NCBI RefSeq assembly: GCF_002879855.1
Contig: NZ_PNYB01000035.1
Span: forward strand, 1 to 51,710
From: Trinickia soli
GTDB taxonomy: Bacteria; Pseudomonadota; Gammaproteobacteria; Burkholderiales; Burkholderiaceae
DNA: 51,710 bases
Reading direction: 5' to 3'
The stretch's first letter is position 1. Each line of letters begins with the position of its first letter. Under the pieces are notes generated by a model. It searched no databases, had not been told where the DNA came from, and saw only the letters and a program-made list of their open reading frames with translations. Position numbers and translations under genes: made by a program. This document shows, in pieces, positions 41,897 to 49,436 of the stretch.

Positions 41897-42013
41897 GTAC
41901 CGAGCGCGAGAGTTGTCAAGGCGCGTTCGAGCAATGCCGCTCCGGTCGCCCGCCCCGGAAAGAGCGCCGTCCCCGGTGAAGAACGACCGGCGAGCGGGGC
42001 ACAAGCGCCGCCC

Positions 42014-42047
42014 AAAAAAAGAAGGGGCTCGCATGGCGAAGCCCCTT
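42014..42047 (-). terminator. Intrinsic terminator after the lipoprotein gene
   Basis: On the minus strand AAGGGGC (42047-42041) pairs with GCCCCTT (42028-42022) around a 12-base loop. TTTTTTT (42020-42014) follows one base later. It lies about 70 bases after the stop of the large lipoprotein gene. Confidence 0.75.
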
Positions 42048-42119
42048 GTCAGGTGGAATCGAGCCCGGCTTCAATCGTTGTCGGATTGCGCCTTGCTGCC
42101 CGATGCCCTTGGTTGTTGC

Positions 42120-44129
42120 TTAGTTGTTGTACTGCCAGGTGCTCGTGTAGTACCGGCCGTCAGCCTGCCAGCCGATTTGCACTTGAGCGGCAGCTTGGGC
42201 GTAGATGTTGGTCCCCGCCGTCAACTGATCGACGTAATGAGAGATCGTCGAAGAGTAGGACGTCCCTTTGATCGTCGGGCTGGCCCAATTCATCATGCCG
42301 TAGGACTGCGCCTGATATGTCAGCGCCCCGTTCTTGAACTGCTCACCGCTTTGCGAACTCACTTGCACCCATGTGTTCGGGTACGGCTGCGCAGCTGACG
42401 GCACAGTCCAATCGATCGTGGCGGACGGCACCCCGCCAGCCTGCGCCGTCACGACCGTCATCGCACCCGCGCCGCCCGGCGTAAGCAGATTGCCGATCAC
42501 GTCGCTACCGAGCGTTGGCCACGGCACCGTCGCGCCCGTGGCTGCGCTCGCGTTCGCCGCAATGTTGAGGACGGTTTGCGGCGTGCCGATCGCGTTGCCC
42601 GAGTAGTCATAGAACTTGACCGTGTAGGCACCGAATTGCTGGATGCCTGACACGTCGGCCTGCGCCGAAGCATAGTCGGCGGTAGCCGGCACGGTTGCGC
42701 CAGTGGTCGAAGACAATCCAGCCCATGACCACTTGTACTGATCGCTCATGCCGACATCGGGCCACGAGGGCGTGCTCGACAGCTGCAGTTTGGGCGGCGA
42801 CGCGACAGGAGCCATCGGGAAGGTCAGATAAGGGCCAAACCCGGAAAAGGCGCCCAGCATATAGACGCCATTGGCCGGCAGCCCCGGACCTTGCACCAGC
42901 GCCGAGCCAACTGCCGTCTGGACGCCGTTGGCAGTCACGACCGGCGGGATCTGGATAGTCAGGCCCGACTCGTATCGCCCTTTGCTTGCATCGGCACTGT
43001 CGAGATATTGCACTCGACCGACGAACGAAGCGATATAGGCGGGGAACTGCGCCTGGTTTCCGATGACGTCCCAGCTTCCGTTCGGCAATTGCTGCACGAC
43101 ATCGCTGGCGAAGTTCTGGGTGCCGTCAGGCTGCGTGAAGAGGAAGTACACGAGCGCCGCGGGGTTGGTGATCGCAGGCAACGTTCCGGCCGGCAAGAAG
43201 GCCAAGGTTTTGATGCCTTGCAGCGTCGTGCCCTTCCTGAACAGGCTGTGGCGCTGAGCGAAGCTCATGCCGTTGTTCAGATACTTCGCATCCAGCGCAC
43301 TCGAGCACGCCGTGCTCGCGCTCGTGGTCGAACCGCCTTGCACGTCGGCCATGCATTGCGACAACGACGTCAAGAGCGAGGACAGGTAGTTGGCGGCCTG
43401 CGTCGGCGCTTTGAGCGGCGTGGCCACCGACGTGTTTTGATTCAACGAGATCGGCGTATTCGGATCGGCCAGACTGACGAGTTGCAAGCCGGTGCCCTTG
43501 ACCGAAGGCGTGACGGAAACGGAATCGATTACGGCGTCCGCCCCCTTCTGATTCGCCGCAAACGAGCCGCCGATCGGATCGAACGTCGACGGCAAGCCGT
43601 TGGCGCTGAGAATCGACGTCAGCGCCGTGTCGAGTTTGGCGACCGCGGCACTGACGGCTGCCGAGGTCACGGCCGACGAAGCGCCCGACTGCACGAGCGA
43701 CGTCGGATCGCCGTCGGCGGCAAGCAGCGCTGCAACGGCTGTGGTCAGCGGCGTGACGTTGACGGTCAACGACGCACCGCCCGCCGTCGAAAGGCTGGCG
43801 ACAACCGAGTAGAGCGTGGTGGAAACGCCGGAGGGGACGGTCGCAGTAATCACGAACGGCGCCGTGAGTCCCGCGAGCGAGACGTTGTAGCTACCGTCCG
43901 ATCCGGACGTTGCCGTGGCTGTCTTGCCGTTGACGTCGATGATCGTCACAGTGGCGCCCGAAAGCGCATCGCCGACGGCGACGGTGCCGGACATCGTAGT
44001 AGCGTTCGCCACAGTCGAACCGGTGCCGGCACTGGAGCTCGATCCGCCGCCCCCGCAGGCGGAAAGGGCTGCCGCCATCGTGGCGCAAAGAGTGAATTTC
44101 AGAAACCCCGGGTTACGCTTGCTCTTCAA
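42120..44129 (-). CDS. Large secreted lipoprotein with carboxypeptidase-regulatory-like domain
   Basis: The 669-residue protein has a basic start (MKSKRNPGF), a hydrophobic signal and a lipobox ALSAC with Cys25, followed by GGGGSSSS, a flexible tether common in surface lipoproteins of this group. Residues about 45-105 (SGTVAVGDALSGATVTIIDVNGK) look like a transthyretin-like/carboxypeptidase regulatory domain. The rest is Ser/Thr/Ala/Gly-rich and of unknown fold, with a long C-terminal part rich in aromatic residues. The start is a TTG at 44129 preceded by GAGGA seven bases upstream; no upstream ATG fits the signal peptide. A terminator follows the gene. The function is unknown. Confidence 0.85.
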   Translation of the reverse strand: MKSKRNPGFLKFTLCATMAAALSACGGGGSSSSAGTGSTVANATTMSGTVAVGDALSGATVTIIDVNGKTATATSGSDGSYNVSLAGLTAPFVITATVPSGVSTTLYSVVASLSTAGGASLTVNVTPLTTAVAALLAADGDPTSLVQSGASSAVTSAAVSAAVAKLDTALTSILSANGLPSTFDPIGGSFAANQKGADAVIDSVSVTPSVKGTGLQLVSLADPNTPISLNQNTSVATPLKAPTQAANYLSSLLTSLSQCMADVQGGSTTSASTACSSALDAKYLNNGMSFAQRHSLFRKGTTLQGIKTLAFLPAGTLPAITNPAALVYFLFTQPDGTQNFASDVVQQLPNGSWDVIGNQAQFPAYIASFVGRVQYLDSADASKGRYESGLTIQIPPVVTANGVQTAVGSALVQGPGLPANGVYMLGAFSGFGPYLTFPMAPVASPPKLQLSSTPSWPDVGMSDQYKWSWAGLSSTTGATVPATADYASAQADVSGIQQFGAYTVKFYDYSGNAIGTPQTVLNIAANASAATGATVPWPTLGSDVIGNLLTPGGAGAMTVVTAQAGGVPSATIDWTVPSAAQPYPNTWVQVSSQSGEQFKNGALTYQAQSYGMMNWASPTIKGTSYSSTISHYVDQLTAGTNIYAQAAAQVQIGWQADGRYYTSTWQYNN

Positions 44130-44548
44130 TTTTTATTCCTCGTTAAAGGTGATCCGATGTAATGGATTCGTAATTTATTGCATGAATCGACGAAGGCGTT
44201 TTGTAATGCTTGTGCCGACCGAATCTAATCGATCGCGATGAATTGCTTCATTCGTTCATGCGAAATCGCGGCGTGAAGCGCGGCTGTTTACCGGCCTCGG
44301 AAACGGTCACGCCACGAATTCAATCTGGACAACGGCAATTCGTCTGAAAAATTTAGGGTTTGCGCGAATGCTGTAAACCAGGCAGGGGCAATGGCATGAA
44401 GTGCGTAAGGCGAAATTGACTGGGTAATTCAATCGATTTCGATCAAAGACGCGTATTGCTCGTCATGCAATCGTTTGCGCCACCGCATTTCATCGGGATT
44501 GCAATGACCGAGCACGCAGGTTAAAGACTTTTGACTAGCAGTTTTGCG
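44130..44548. other. AT-richer intergenic region
   Basis: About 420 bases upstream of the lipoprotein gene hold no convincing gene and are visibly richer in A and T than the flanks. The part nearest the gene (44130-44250) probably holds its promoter, but no clear hexamer pair could be fixed. The stretch may be a junction of acquired DNA. Confidence 0.4.
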
Positions 44549-45073
44549 TCACGCTTCGCGCGACTTCGGTTCGGCAAAGCTGCCGAACTCAACGGGTAGG
44601 TGATACACCTGCGCGATACGCAGCGCCGCGTAGGTCGCACTGCCGGCGCTCGCGAAGTCCAAAAACGGGTGCTCTCCACCATCGCAATCGAGTAGATAAA
44701 CCGCGTAACACGCCGACGGCCCGGCACCATTGCCCGATGAATTGCCCGCATGCTCGACCGCATGAATCGCCACGCGACGGATCGCCGGAAGCAGCGCGCG
44801 GAATGCGACGATGCGTACATCGCCGGAAGCAGGCATGGCATCGGCACATTCGAAGACGTCGATCGGAAAATCGATCACTGGCTCGCCTTCGCGTTCGCGC
44901 GCAGCCGCGCCTTGAATCTCCTCGCCAGCGTCTCCGTCTACAACTGCAGAAGAAGAAGTGCGACCGGTGGGCGAACCGGCCGCAAAGCCGCCTGCATGGG
45001 AGGCCGAGGAGGCGCAGGCGGGGAGCGGCTCGCGAACGAGCCGCACAAACGAAAGGTCGTGAACGCAGGGCAT
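44549..45073 (-). CDS. Hypothetical protein
   Basis: I do not recognise this gene. From the ATG at 45073 it encodes 174 residues (MPCVHDLSFVRLVREP...). The first 60 residues are Ala/Gly/Ser-rich and may not be translated; an alternative Met lies near residue 81 (MPASGDVRI). The second half looks more like a folded domain (RIVAFRALLPAIRRVAIHA, CYAVYLLDCDGGEHPFLDF, ALRIAQVYHLPVEFG). No signal peptide or membrane helix is clear. The frame is open to 45316, but the extra part is Arg/Cys-rich and unconvincing. It has no ribosome site and no operon partner. Confidence 0.4.
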   Translation of the reverse strand: MPCVHDLSFVRLVREPLPACASSASHAGGFAAGSPTGRTSSSAVVDGDAGEEIQGAAAREREGEPVIDFPIDVFECADAMPASGDVRIVAFRALLPAIRRVAIHAVEHAGNSSGNGAGPSACYAVYLLDCDGGEHPFLDFASAGSATYAALRIAQVYHLPVEFGSFAEPKSREA

Positions 45074-45491
45074 GATCTCAAATGCAATGCGTCTGGCTGC
45101 ATAAGCGCAACATGAATGTGCGCGCCGGAATAAATAGCGTCGCGCACAACCCGCTAGCGGGAATGCTCGAGCGCGACAAAGCCACCTGCCTCCGAGGCCG
45201 GAACAAAACTTGACTGACAGGCGGGACACGACGCTGAAAGCGCGTGCCATGAGGGACAGGACAAACTGAATGAGCTGGGCTTTCGGGGCGCGCGCTATTA
45301 CGCAGCGACGCCGCACGCAGCCGACGGTGCCGTAGAATACGGACAGCCATGGATGGTCTCGTATTAATGCGTCCTTGGTCAGGCCCGGGCAAGTGCTGCA
45401 ACACTTGCCCGGGCCGCTCTTCCTTCATTCGCTAACCGATTCCTTCACGAAAGCCCAACTGTCGCGCGGACCGGCCATCGCCGCTGCGCGA
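45074..45491. other. Intergenic region with a strong hairpin
   Basis: About 420 bases between the hypothetical gene and the transporter gene. Open frames cross it on both strands but none resembles a protein. The main feature is the long inverted repeat at 45382-45415, listed separately. No RNA gene was recognised. Confidence 0.35.
45382..45415. terminator. 14-base-pair perfect hairpin after the DAACS transporter gene
   Basis: GGCCCGGGCAAGTG (45382-45395) and CACTTGCCCGGGCC (45402-45415) are perfect inverted copies with the loop CTGCAA. It is about 77 bases downstream of the transporter stop. The GC-rich stem suits termination, but neither side has a proper T-run, so it may be a rho-linked 3' stabilising hairpin or a dispersed palindromic element. 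Confidence 0.5.
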
Positions 45492-46760
45492 TCAAGCGTT
45501 TCCACGCAACGAAGCCAAGCCACGTGCGCGGTCGCTACGCTCTCCGAGCGCCGGTTGGAGCGGCTGCCCGGAAACACGCAAGGCAAACGCCGTGGCCACG
45601 GTGCTTGCATAGACGTTCAGCGCCGTACGCCCCATGTCGAAGAACGCATCGATGCCCAGAATCAGCAACACGGCTTCGGCGGGCAATCCGATCGCCGCCA
45701 AAATGACCGTGATCGCAACGACAGCGCCCGACGGTACGTTCGCTGCACCATCGATCATGATCGTCGTCAACACGATGATCGTGAATACGAGCGGCCAACT
45801 CCATGTGAGGTGATAAACGTCGGCCAGATAGCCGACGGCGAGCGCGGTATAGAGCACCGCGCCGTCACGATTGAAGATGTAGGAAAGCGGCAGGATCGTC
45901 GATGCAACGGACTGCGGCACGCCCATCTCCGTCAGCTTCTTCAGATGCAACGGAAAAGTGATTTCGGAAGAACGAGTCGTGAACGCGAGGATCAGCGGCT
46001 CGCTTACATGCTTGAAGACTGCCCGTGCGGAAAGCCCGCTCGCTTTCACCACGAGTGTGAGCAAGATCGCGAGGATCGCCATACCAAGGTACGCCACGCC
46101 AAGCAGCTTCAACAGCGGCATCAACGCGGATACGCCCTTCGAGGCAAGCAACCCCGCCAGTGTCGCGAAAATCGCCACCGGCGAAAACGCGACCACCCAT
46201 TCGGTCAACTTGAACAGCGCAGCGAGCATCGAGTCGAGCACGGCTACGAGCGGCCCTGCTTTGTCTTGCACGGCGGCCAACGCGGAACCGAGCAAAACGC
46301 CGAACACGAGCACCGGTACCGAATTGCCCGACGCAAGCGCCGAGACGATATTGGCCGGCACGAGATCAACGACGAACTGCATCCAGTCGACGCCCCCGGC
46401 CAGATTCTTCGGCATGGATGCAGTTTCGGTCATGCTGGCGCCGACACCGGGATGGAACAGGTAATTGAGGCCAAGGCCGAGCGAGGCCGCGATGAACGTT
46501 GCCGCAATGAAGAACGCGATGCTGAGCATCGCCGTGCGACCCAGGTGCCCCCGCTGAATGCCCGCACGAAACACCCCAACGGTGACTGACAACAAAATCA
46601 ACGGCATCACGACCATCTTGATCGCATGGGCGAAGATGGCCGACAGGAACGACAGTTTGGTCGCGAAACCCGGCGCGAGAATGCCGAAAAGCGCACCTAG
46701 CACGAGCCCCGCGATCATCTGCACGGGTACGGAAAAAACTCCTTTACGCTGGATTGTCAT
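45492..46760 (-). CDS. DAACS-family dicarboxylate/amino-acid:cation symporter
   Basis: This 422-residue inner-membrane carrier belongs to the DctA/GltP family, with about eight membrane helices and two re-entrant hairpins. Substrate-site elements are present: TTRSSEITFP (261-270), and DMGRTALN (375-382) with the Asp, Arg, Thr and Asn that hold the substrate in GltPh-type carriers. Two cation-site motifs differ: the usual NMDGT reads NRDGA (297-301), and the Asp or Asn after NVxG is replaced, NVYAS (382-386). The substrate is therefore open (C4-dicarboxylate or acidic amino acid), as is the coupling ion. Its start overlaps the end of the GntR gene by 17 bases. Confidence 0.88.
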   Translation of the reverse strand: MTIQRKGVFSVPVQMIAGLVLGALFGILAPGFATKLSFLSAIFAHAIKMVVMPLILLSVTVGVFRAGIQRGHLGRTAMLSIAFFIAATFIAASLGLGLNYLFHPGVGASMTETASMPKNLAGGVDWMQFVVDLVPANIVSALASGNSVPVLVFGVLLGSALAAVQDKAGPLVAVLDSMLAALFKLTEWVVAFSPVAIFATLAGLLASKGVSALMPLLKLLGVAYLGMAILAILLTLVVKASGLSARAVFKHVSEPLILAFTTRSSEITFPLHLKKLTEMGVPQSVASTILPLSYIFNRDGAVLYTALAVGYLADVYHLTWSWPLVFTIIVLTTIMIDGAANVPSGAVVAITVILAAIGLPAEAVLLILGIDAFFDMGRTALNVYASTVATAFALRVSGQPLQPALGERSDRARGLASLRGNA

Positions 46761-47409
46761 ATTGGCCTCGGATTAGTTTGATTCTTGCGTCGGTGCCATC
46801 CAGAATGTGATTCCACATGTGCCGACGTGCCGCTTCGGGCTCTTTTGATTGAATTGATGCGTAGATGCTCAGGTGTTCCAACGTACCGCGCCGCACCGTC
46901 GCGGCATCGTCTCGATGCAGTTCGTTAAGCGCGAGCCCCGTCTGGGCGCGCAACATCCTATATGACGTGTAAAGCCGCTCGTTTTTCGCGGCGACGAACA
47001 TCTCCTGGTGAAACACCCACCCGATGCGCTGCTCTGCCATCAGATCGGTCGAATCCATATCGATAATCCGTTGCAACTGGGAGGCAGCGGTCGCTAACGC
47101 TTCCGTGCCGCCGTTGACCGCCGCCAGATATGCGGCAGTGCTCTCCAATGCAAGTCTGACTTCAAAGATCTCGCGCAAATCGATTTTGGTTGGTGCAGTA
47201 ACGTAGGTTCCCTTGCGCGGAACGACTTCAACCAGACCTTCAACGACGAGACGCTGAATGGCGGACCGCACCGGCATATGCCCAAGCATCAACTCGTCAG
47301 CCATATTGCGCGGCGAAACCGGATGCCCCGGAGAGAGGCGCCCATCGAGAATGCGAGAACGAATTTGCGTATAGGCTGTTTGTGTATCGGATTGACGGTC
47401 TGCCGTCAT
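46744..47409 (-). CDS. GntR-family (FCD-type) transcriptional regulator
   Basis: The 221-residue protein has an N-terminal winged helix (about 5-75, TQIRSRILDGRLSPGHPVSPRNMADEL...MPVRSAIQRLVVEGLVEVVPRKGTYV) and a C-terminal all-helical FCD ligand domain with REIFEVRLALESTAAYLA and the metal/ligand His in WVFHQEMF and TLEHLSIY. FCD regulators usually respond to organic acids or amino acids. It precedes and overlaps the transporter gene, so it very likely controls the carrier and itself. The ATG at 47409 is chosen; a TTG four codons earlier is possible. Confidence 0.9.
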   Translation of the reverse strand: MTADRQSDTQTAYTQIRSRILDGRLSPGHPVSPRNMADELMLGHMPVRSAIQRLVVEGLVEVVPRKGTYVTAPTKIDLREIFEVRLALESTAAYLAAVNGGTEALATAASQLQRIIDMDSTDLMAEQRIGWVFHQEMFVAAKNERLYTSYRMLRAQTGLALNELHRDDAATVRRGTLEHLSIYASIQSKEPEAARRHMWNHILDGTDARIKLIRGQYDNPA

Positions 47410-47410
47410 C

Positions 47411-47420
47411 TGAGATCTCA
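47411..47420. promoter_or_regulatory. Perfect 10-base palindrome just upstream of the GntR start
   Basis: TGAGATCTCA is a perfect palindrome directly before the ATG of the GntR-family gene. Its place fits an autoregulatory operator, but it also contains a common short palindrome, so chance is a real alternative. Confidence 0.3.
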
Positions 47421-47740
47421 ATAAGTTGCGTTATGCCGAAACCATTTTTCGACCAACCCGGAGATTACCCTAAGGTGACCCCGAATGGACCTGATATTTT
47501 TGGGAGTATAAACCGTTCGTGGATCGACGTAACTGTAGGCGTAACTGCGCTACGTAACTGCGTGACCAAACTTCGAGACGTAACTTCGAGACGCAACAGC
47601 GCGGCGAACCGCAATAGAACCTTTCTGCTTTCGTCGATCACCGTGGCGATTGTATGATAGACAAACCGGTCTTCCGAGTGTTTGAACAGGTTCGCAAATA
47701 TATTGGAATATTCGAAAACAACTAACCATTCAGCTCATCT
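47421..47740. other. Intergenic region between divergent GntR and GNAT genes
   Basis: About 320 bases with no convincing gene. It is AT-rich towards the GNAT start (TTGGAATATTCGAAAAC). The centre (47528-47593) holds the short direct repeats listed separately. Promoters for both divergent genes must lie here but were not resolved. Confidence 0.4.
47528..47593. repeat. Iteron-like short direct repeats
   Basis: CGTAACTG occurs at 47528-47535, 47540-47547 and 47553-47560, spaced 12 and 13 bases. A related CGTAACT follows at 47579-47585, and CTTCGAGACG occurs at 47571-47580 and 47584-47593. The regular spacing near one helical turn suggests cooperative protein binding, for example by the adjacent GntR regulator, though a slipped-strand origin is equally possible. 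Confidence 0.5.
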
Positions 47741-48226
47741 ATGCCCGATAGCCCCGCGCTTTTTTCGATACATGCCGTTTCAGCGGAACATGTCCTCCCG
47801 TTGCGACGTACGATCCTGCTCGACAATCAATCCGAAACCTGTCGCTTTCGCGGCGACGACGAACCGACGACGTTGCATGTCGCCGTGTACGACGCGGTAC
47901 GCATCATAGCCGTTGCGACGGTGTGCCGCGAAGCGCTGCCGGGATCACAGAGCGACACGGCCTGGCGCTTGCGCGGCGTAGCCGTCGAGCCCCATGCGAG
48001 AGGATATGGGTTCGGCCGCACGCTGATTAAGCTTTGTTTTGATCACGCGCACCGGCACGGAGGTAGAGTCGCTTGGTGTACGGCCCGCGAATCGGCCCGC
48101 GGATTTTACGAAGCGCTGGGCTTTGCATTTTCATCCCCGCCGTTCAAATTGCCCTCTCGGGGCGATCTTCTTTTTTACGAAATGCATTACGTGTTGCCCG
48201 GCGAACCGATTTCCGACGTGGAGTAA
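47741..48226 (+). CDS. GNAT-family N-acetyltransferase
   Basis: The 161-residue protein has the GNAT fold, with acetyl-CoA motif A in LRGVAVEPHARGYGFGRTLIKLC and motif B around WCTARESARGFYEALGFAFSS. GNAT enzymes move an acetyl group from acetyl-CoA to an amine; the substrate cannot be told. No strong ribosome site precedes the ATG. It is a lone plus-strand gene in the accessory stretch. Confidence 0.88.
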   Translation: MPDSPALFSIHAVSAEHVLPLRRTILLDNQSETCRFRGDDEPTTLHVAVYDAVRIIAVATVCREALPGSQSDTAWRLRGVAVEPHARGYGFGRTLIKLCFDHAHRHGGRVAWCTARESARGFYEALGFAFSSPPFKLPSRGDLLFYEMHYVLPGEPISDVE

Positions 48227-48388
48227 GCAGGCACGAATCACCGGAGCGATGGGTTGGCGCCGCGCGTCCCAAATTTAACGCGCGCGCCCCCTCTGAGCGA
48301 ATGTCGTATCCCCGGCCGGCTGCTGCGCTCGATTCCTTGTCTCGGCTTTTGGGCTTGTGGGCTTTGCGCTGTGCATTTTCAGGTCACA

Positions 48389-48913
48389 TTACGCTACCAA
48401 GGCAGTCAATTGCCGATTAACACCCGGTTCGAGTTCACGAGCCCCCTTCGCCAAATTGACTTGCTTCGTCGATTTGGCCACGTCAATGAGCGCGAGATTA
48501 ATGGGATAACCCCCGCGGGCCATGAGCCAGAGCAACACGTCGGACAAGTGCCAAACCGAAGGGTTGCCCTCATGGACCGGCAACGGAAACTGCGACGCAT
48601 GAGCGAGCATCAACTTGCGCATGTTCTGTCGCGTGACGCCCGCGGCATCTGCGACGTCCGTCAGCCCGACGAAATCGGGGCCGGCCTCCACGAGGCGTGC
48701 CAATGGAATGGCTTGCTTGACATCCCTGAGGGCCGAGTAGATGGCCGCCCAGGCGTCAGCGCCTTCGCGCCGGAAAGCAAGGGCGATGCGGCCCGGCTGG
48801 CCGATGCCGATCGTGGCGTCGTCGCAGCCTGCCTCAAAAAGGCGTTCGACAATGCGCTCGTGATCCGAATCGTCGTCCGCCAGCTGGTATTTAAGCGTGA
48901 ATGCGTACTCCAT
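48389..48913 (-). CDS. HTH protein, putative antitoxin of a HicA-like pair
   Basis: The 174-residue protein starts MEYAFTLKYQLADDDSDHE. Residues 1-75 look like a small alpha/beta domain (IVERLFEAGCDDATIGIG, GRIALAFRRE). Residues 82-135 hold a winged-helix motif (GLTDVADAAGVTRQNMRKLML, then PVHEGNPSVWHLSDVLLWL) of the AlpA/MerR kind. AGGAG five bases before the ATG is a strong ribosome site. It is eight bases after the 94-residue gene and would share its promoter. I recall similar uncharacterised proteins in other proteobacteria. The antitoxin role is inferred from layout: small basic protein first, DNA-binding partner second, palindrome over the promoter. Confidence 0.75.
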   Translation of the reverse strand: MEYAFTLKYQLADDDSDHERIVERLFEAGCDDATIGIGQPGRIALAFRREGADAWAAIYSALRDVKQAIPLARLVEAGPDFVGLTDVADAAGVTRQNMRKLMLAHASQFPLPVHEGNPSVWHLSDVLLWLMARGGYPINLALIDVAKSTKQVNLAKGARELEPGVNRQLTALVA

Positions 48914-48921
48914 TCGTACTC

Positions 48922-49206
48922 CTAAGTTTTTGATGACTTGCTGCGTGCCGAGCCACCGATCCATTGCGCAATAGCACAGTGATCGACGACCCGCTTCAAA
49001 GCCTTGGCATGGTTCACGGAGCAACGCGGCGTGCTCCAGATGCTGGTGATGCAAAATTCTCCACAGCGACAATCGGCATCGTTGTACGGACACAGCATCC
49101 TGCCCCACGCATGCCCGTTTCCCTTCTTCGGCTCGACGCGCCAGCCTTGAGCCTCGGCATACGCGAGCGCCGCCTCGATTTCCTTCTTCGGATGTGGTCT
49201 TTGCAT
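48922..49206 (-). CDS. Small Cys-rich HicA-like protein, putative toxin
   Basis: The 94-residue basic protein has an N-terminal helix (PKKEIEAALAYAEAQGW), then RVEPKKGNGHAWGRMLCP and a C-terminal helix (NHAKALKRVVDHC). The order helix, GW-V, Gly-His-containing strand, helix resembles HicA mRNA interferases, whose conserved His sits in a similar place (here His32). Unlike ordinary HicA it has a Cys cluster, C39-x6-C46-x-C48-x3-C52, which could bind metal. It is the first gene of a two-gene unit. The -10 box lies 14 bases before the ATG, so the mRNA leader would be very short. The toxin function is a hypothesis. Confidence 0.65.
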   Translation of the reverse strand: MQRPHPKKEIEAALAYAEAQGWRVEPKKGNGHAWGRMLCPYNDADCRCGEFCITSIWSTPRCSVNHAKALKRVVDHCAIAQWIGGSARSKSSKT

Positions 49207-49220
49207 TCGTCAATGCGGCA

Positions 49221-49258
49221 AGAATACCGCCCTGTAAATGGGTTGTCAACTGACAACC
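49221..49258 (-). promoter_or_regulatory. Near-consensus promoter with overlapping palindromic operator
   Basis: On the minus strand a perfect TTGACA (49249-49244) is followed by 17 bases and TATTCT (49226-49221). The -35 box is embedded in the inverted repeat GGTTGTCA-AC-TGACAACC (49241-49258; 8-base arms, 2-base spacer). Transcription would start a few bases before the ATG of the HicA-like gene. A palindrome on the -35 is the arrangement expected for repression by the partner HTH protein. Confidence 0.7.
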
Positions 49259-49353
49259 TTGATTGATCGACGAATGGAGAGTACAGGCTCGAAGTAGCGG
49301 CCGCGAGTTCGCCGGATGGCATAGTCCGCGATTGCCCGACCGTGCACCGGGAA

Positions 49354-49388
49354 GAAAAAAAGCCCCGACGGCATGACCCGTCGGGGCT
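49354..49388 (-). terminator. Intrinsic terminator after gltA
   Basis: AGCCCCGACGG (minus strand, 49388-49378) pairs perfectly with CCGTCGGGGCT (49371-49361) around a six-base loop and is followed by TTTTTTT. A second inverted repeat, TGCCGGCTCC/GGAGCCGGCA (49402-49423), lies between it and the gltA stop, giving tandem hairpins. Confidence 0.9.
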
Positions 49389-49436
49389 CTACAACTTTGC
49401 ATGCCGGCTCCGGGGAGCCGGCATAAGCTCGCGCGA

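Noticed and set aside
45074-45316. Upstream extension of the hypothetical gene to 45316
   Set aside because: The extra 81 residues are Arg/Cys/Ala-rich without structure-like pattern, and no ribosome site precedes the far start.
47382-47657. 91-codon plus-strand frame covering the GntR start and the repeat region
   Set aside because: It overlaps the GntR gene on the other strand, lacks a ribosome site, and encodes the direct repeats with no protein-like pattern.
48254-48925. 223-codon plus-strand frame opposite the HTH gene
   Set aside because: The minus-strand gene has a strong ribosome site and a clear winged-helix motif; the plus frame is its shadow.
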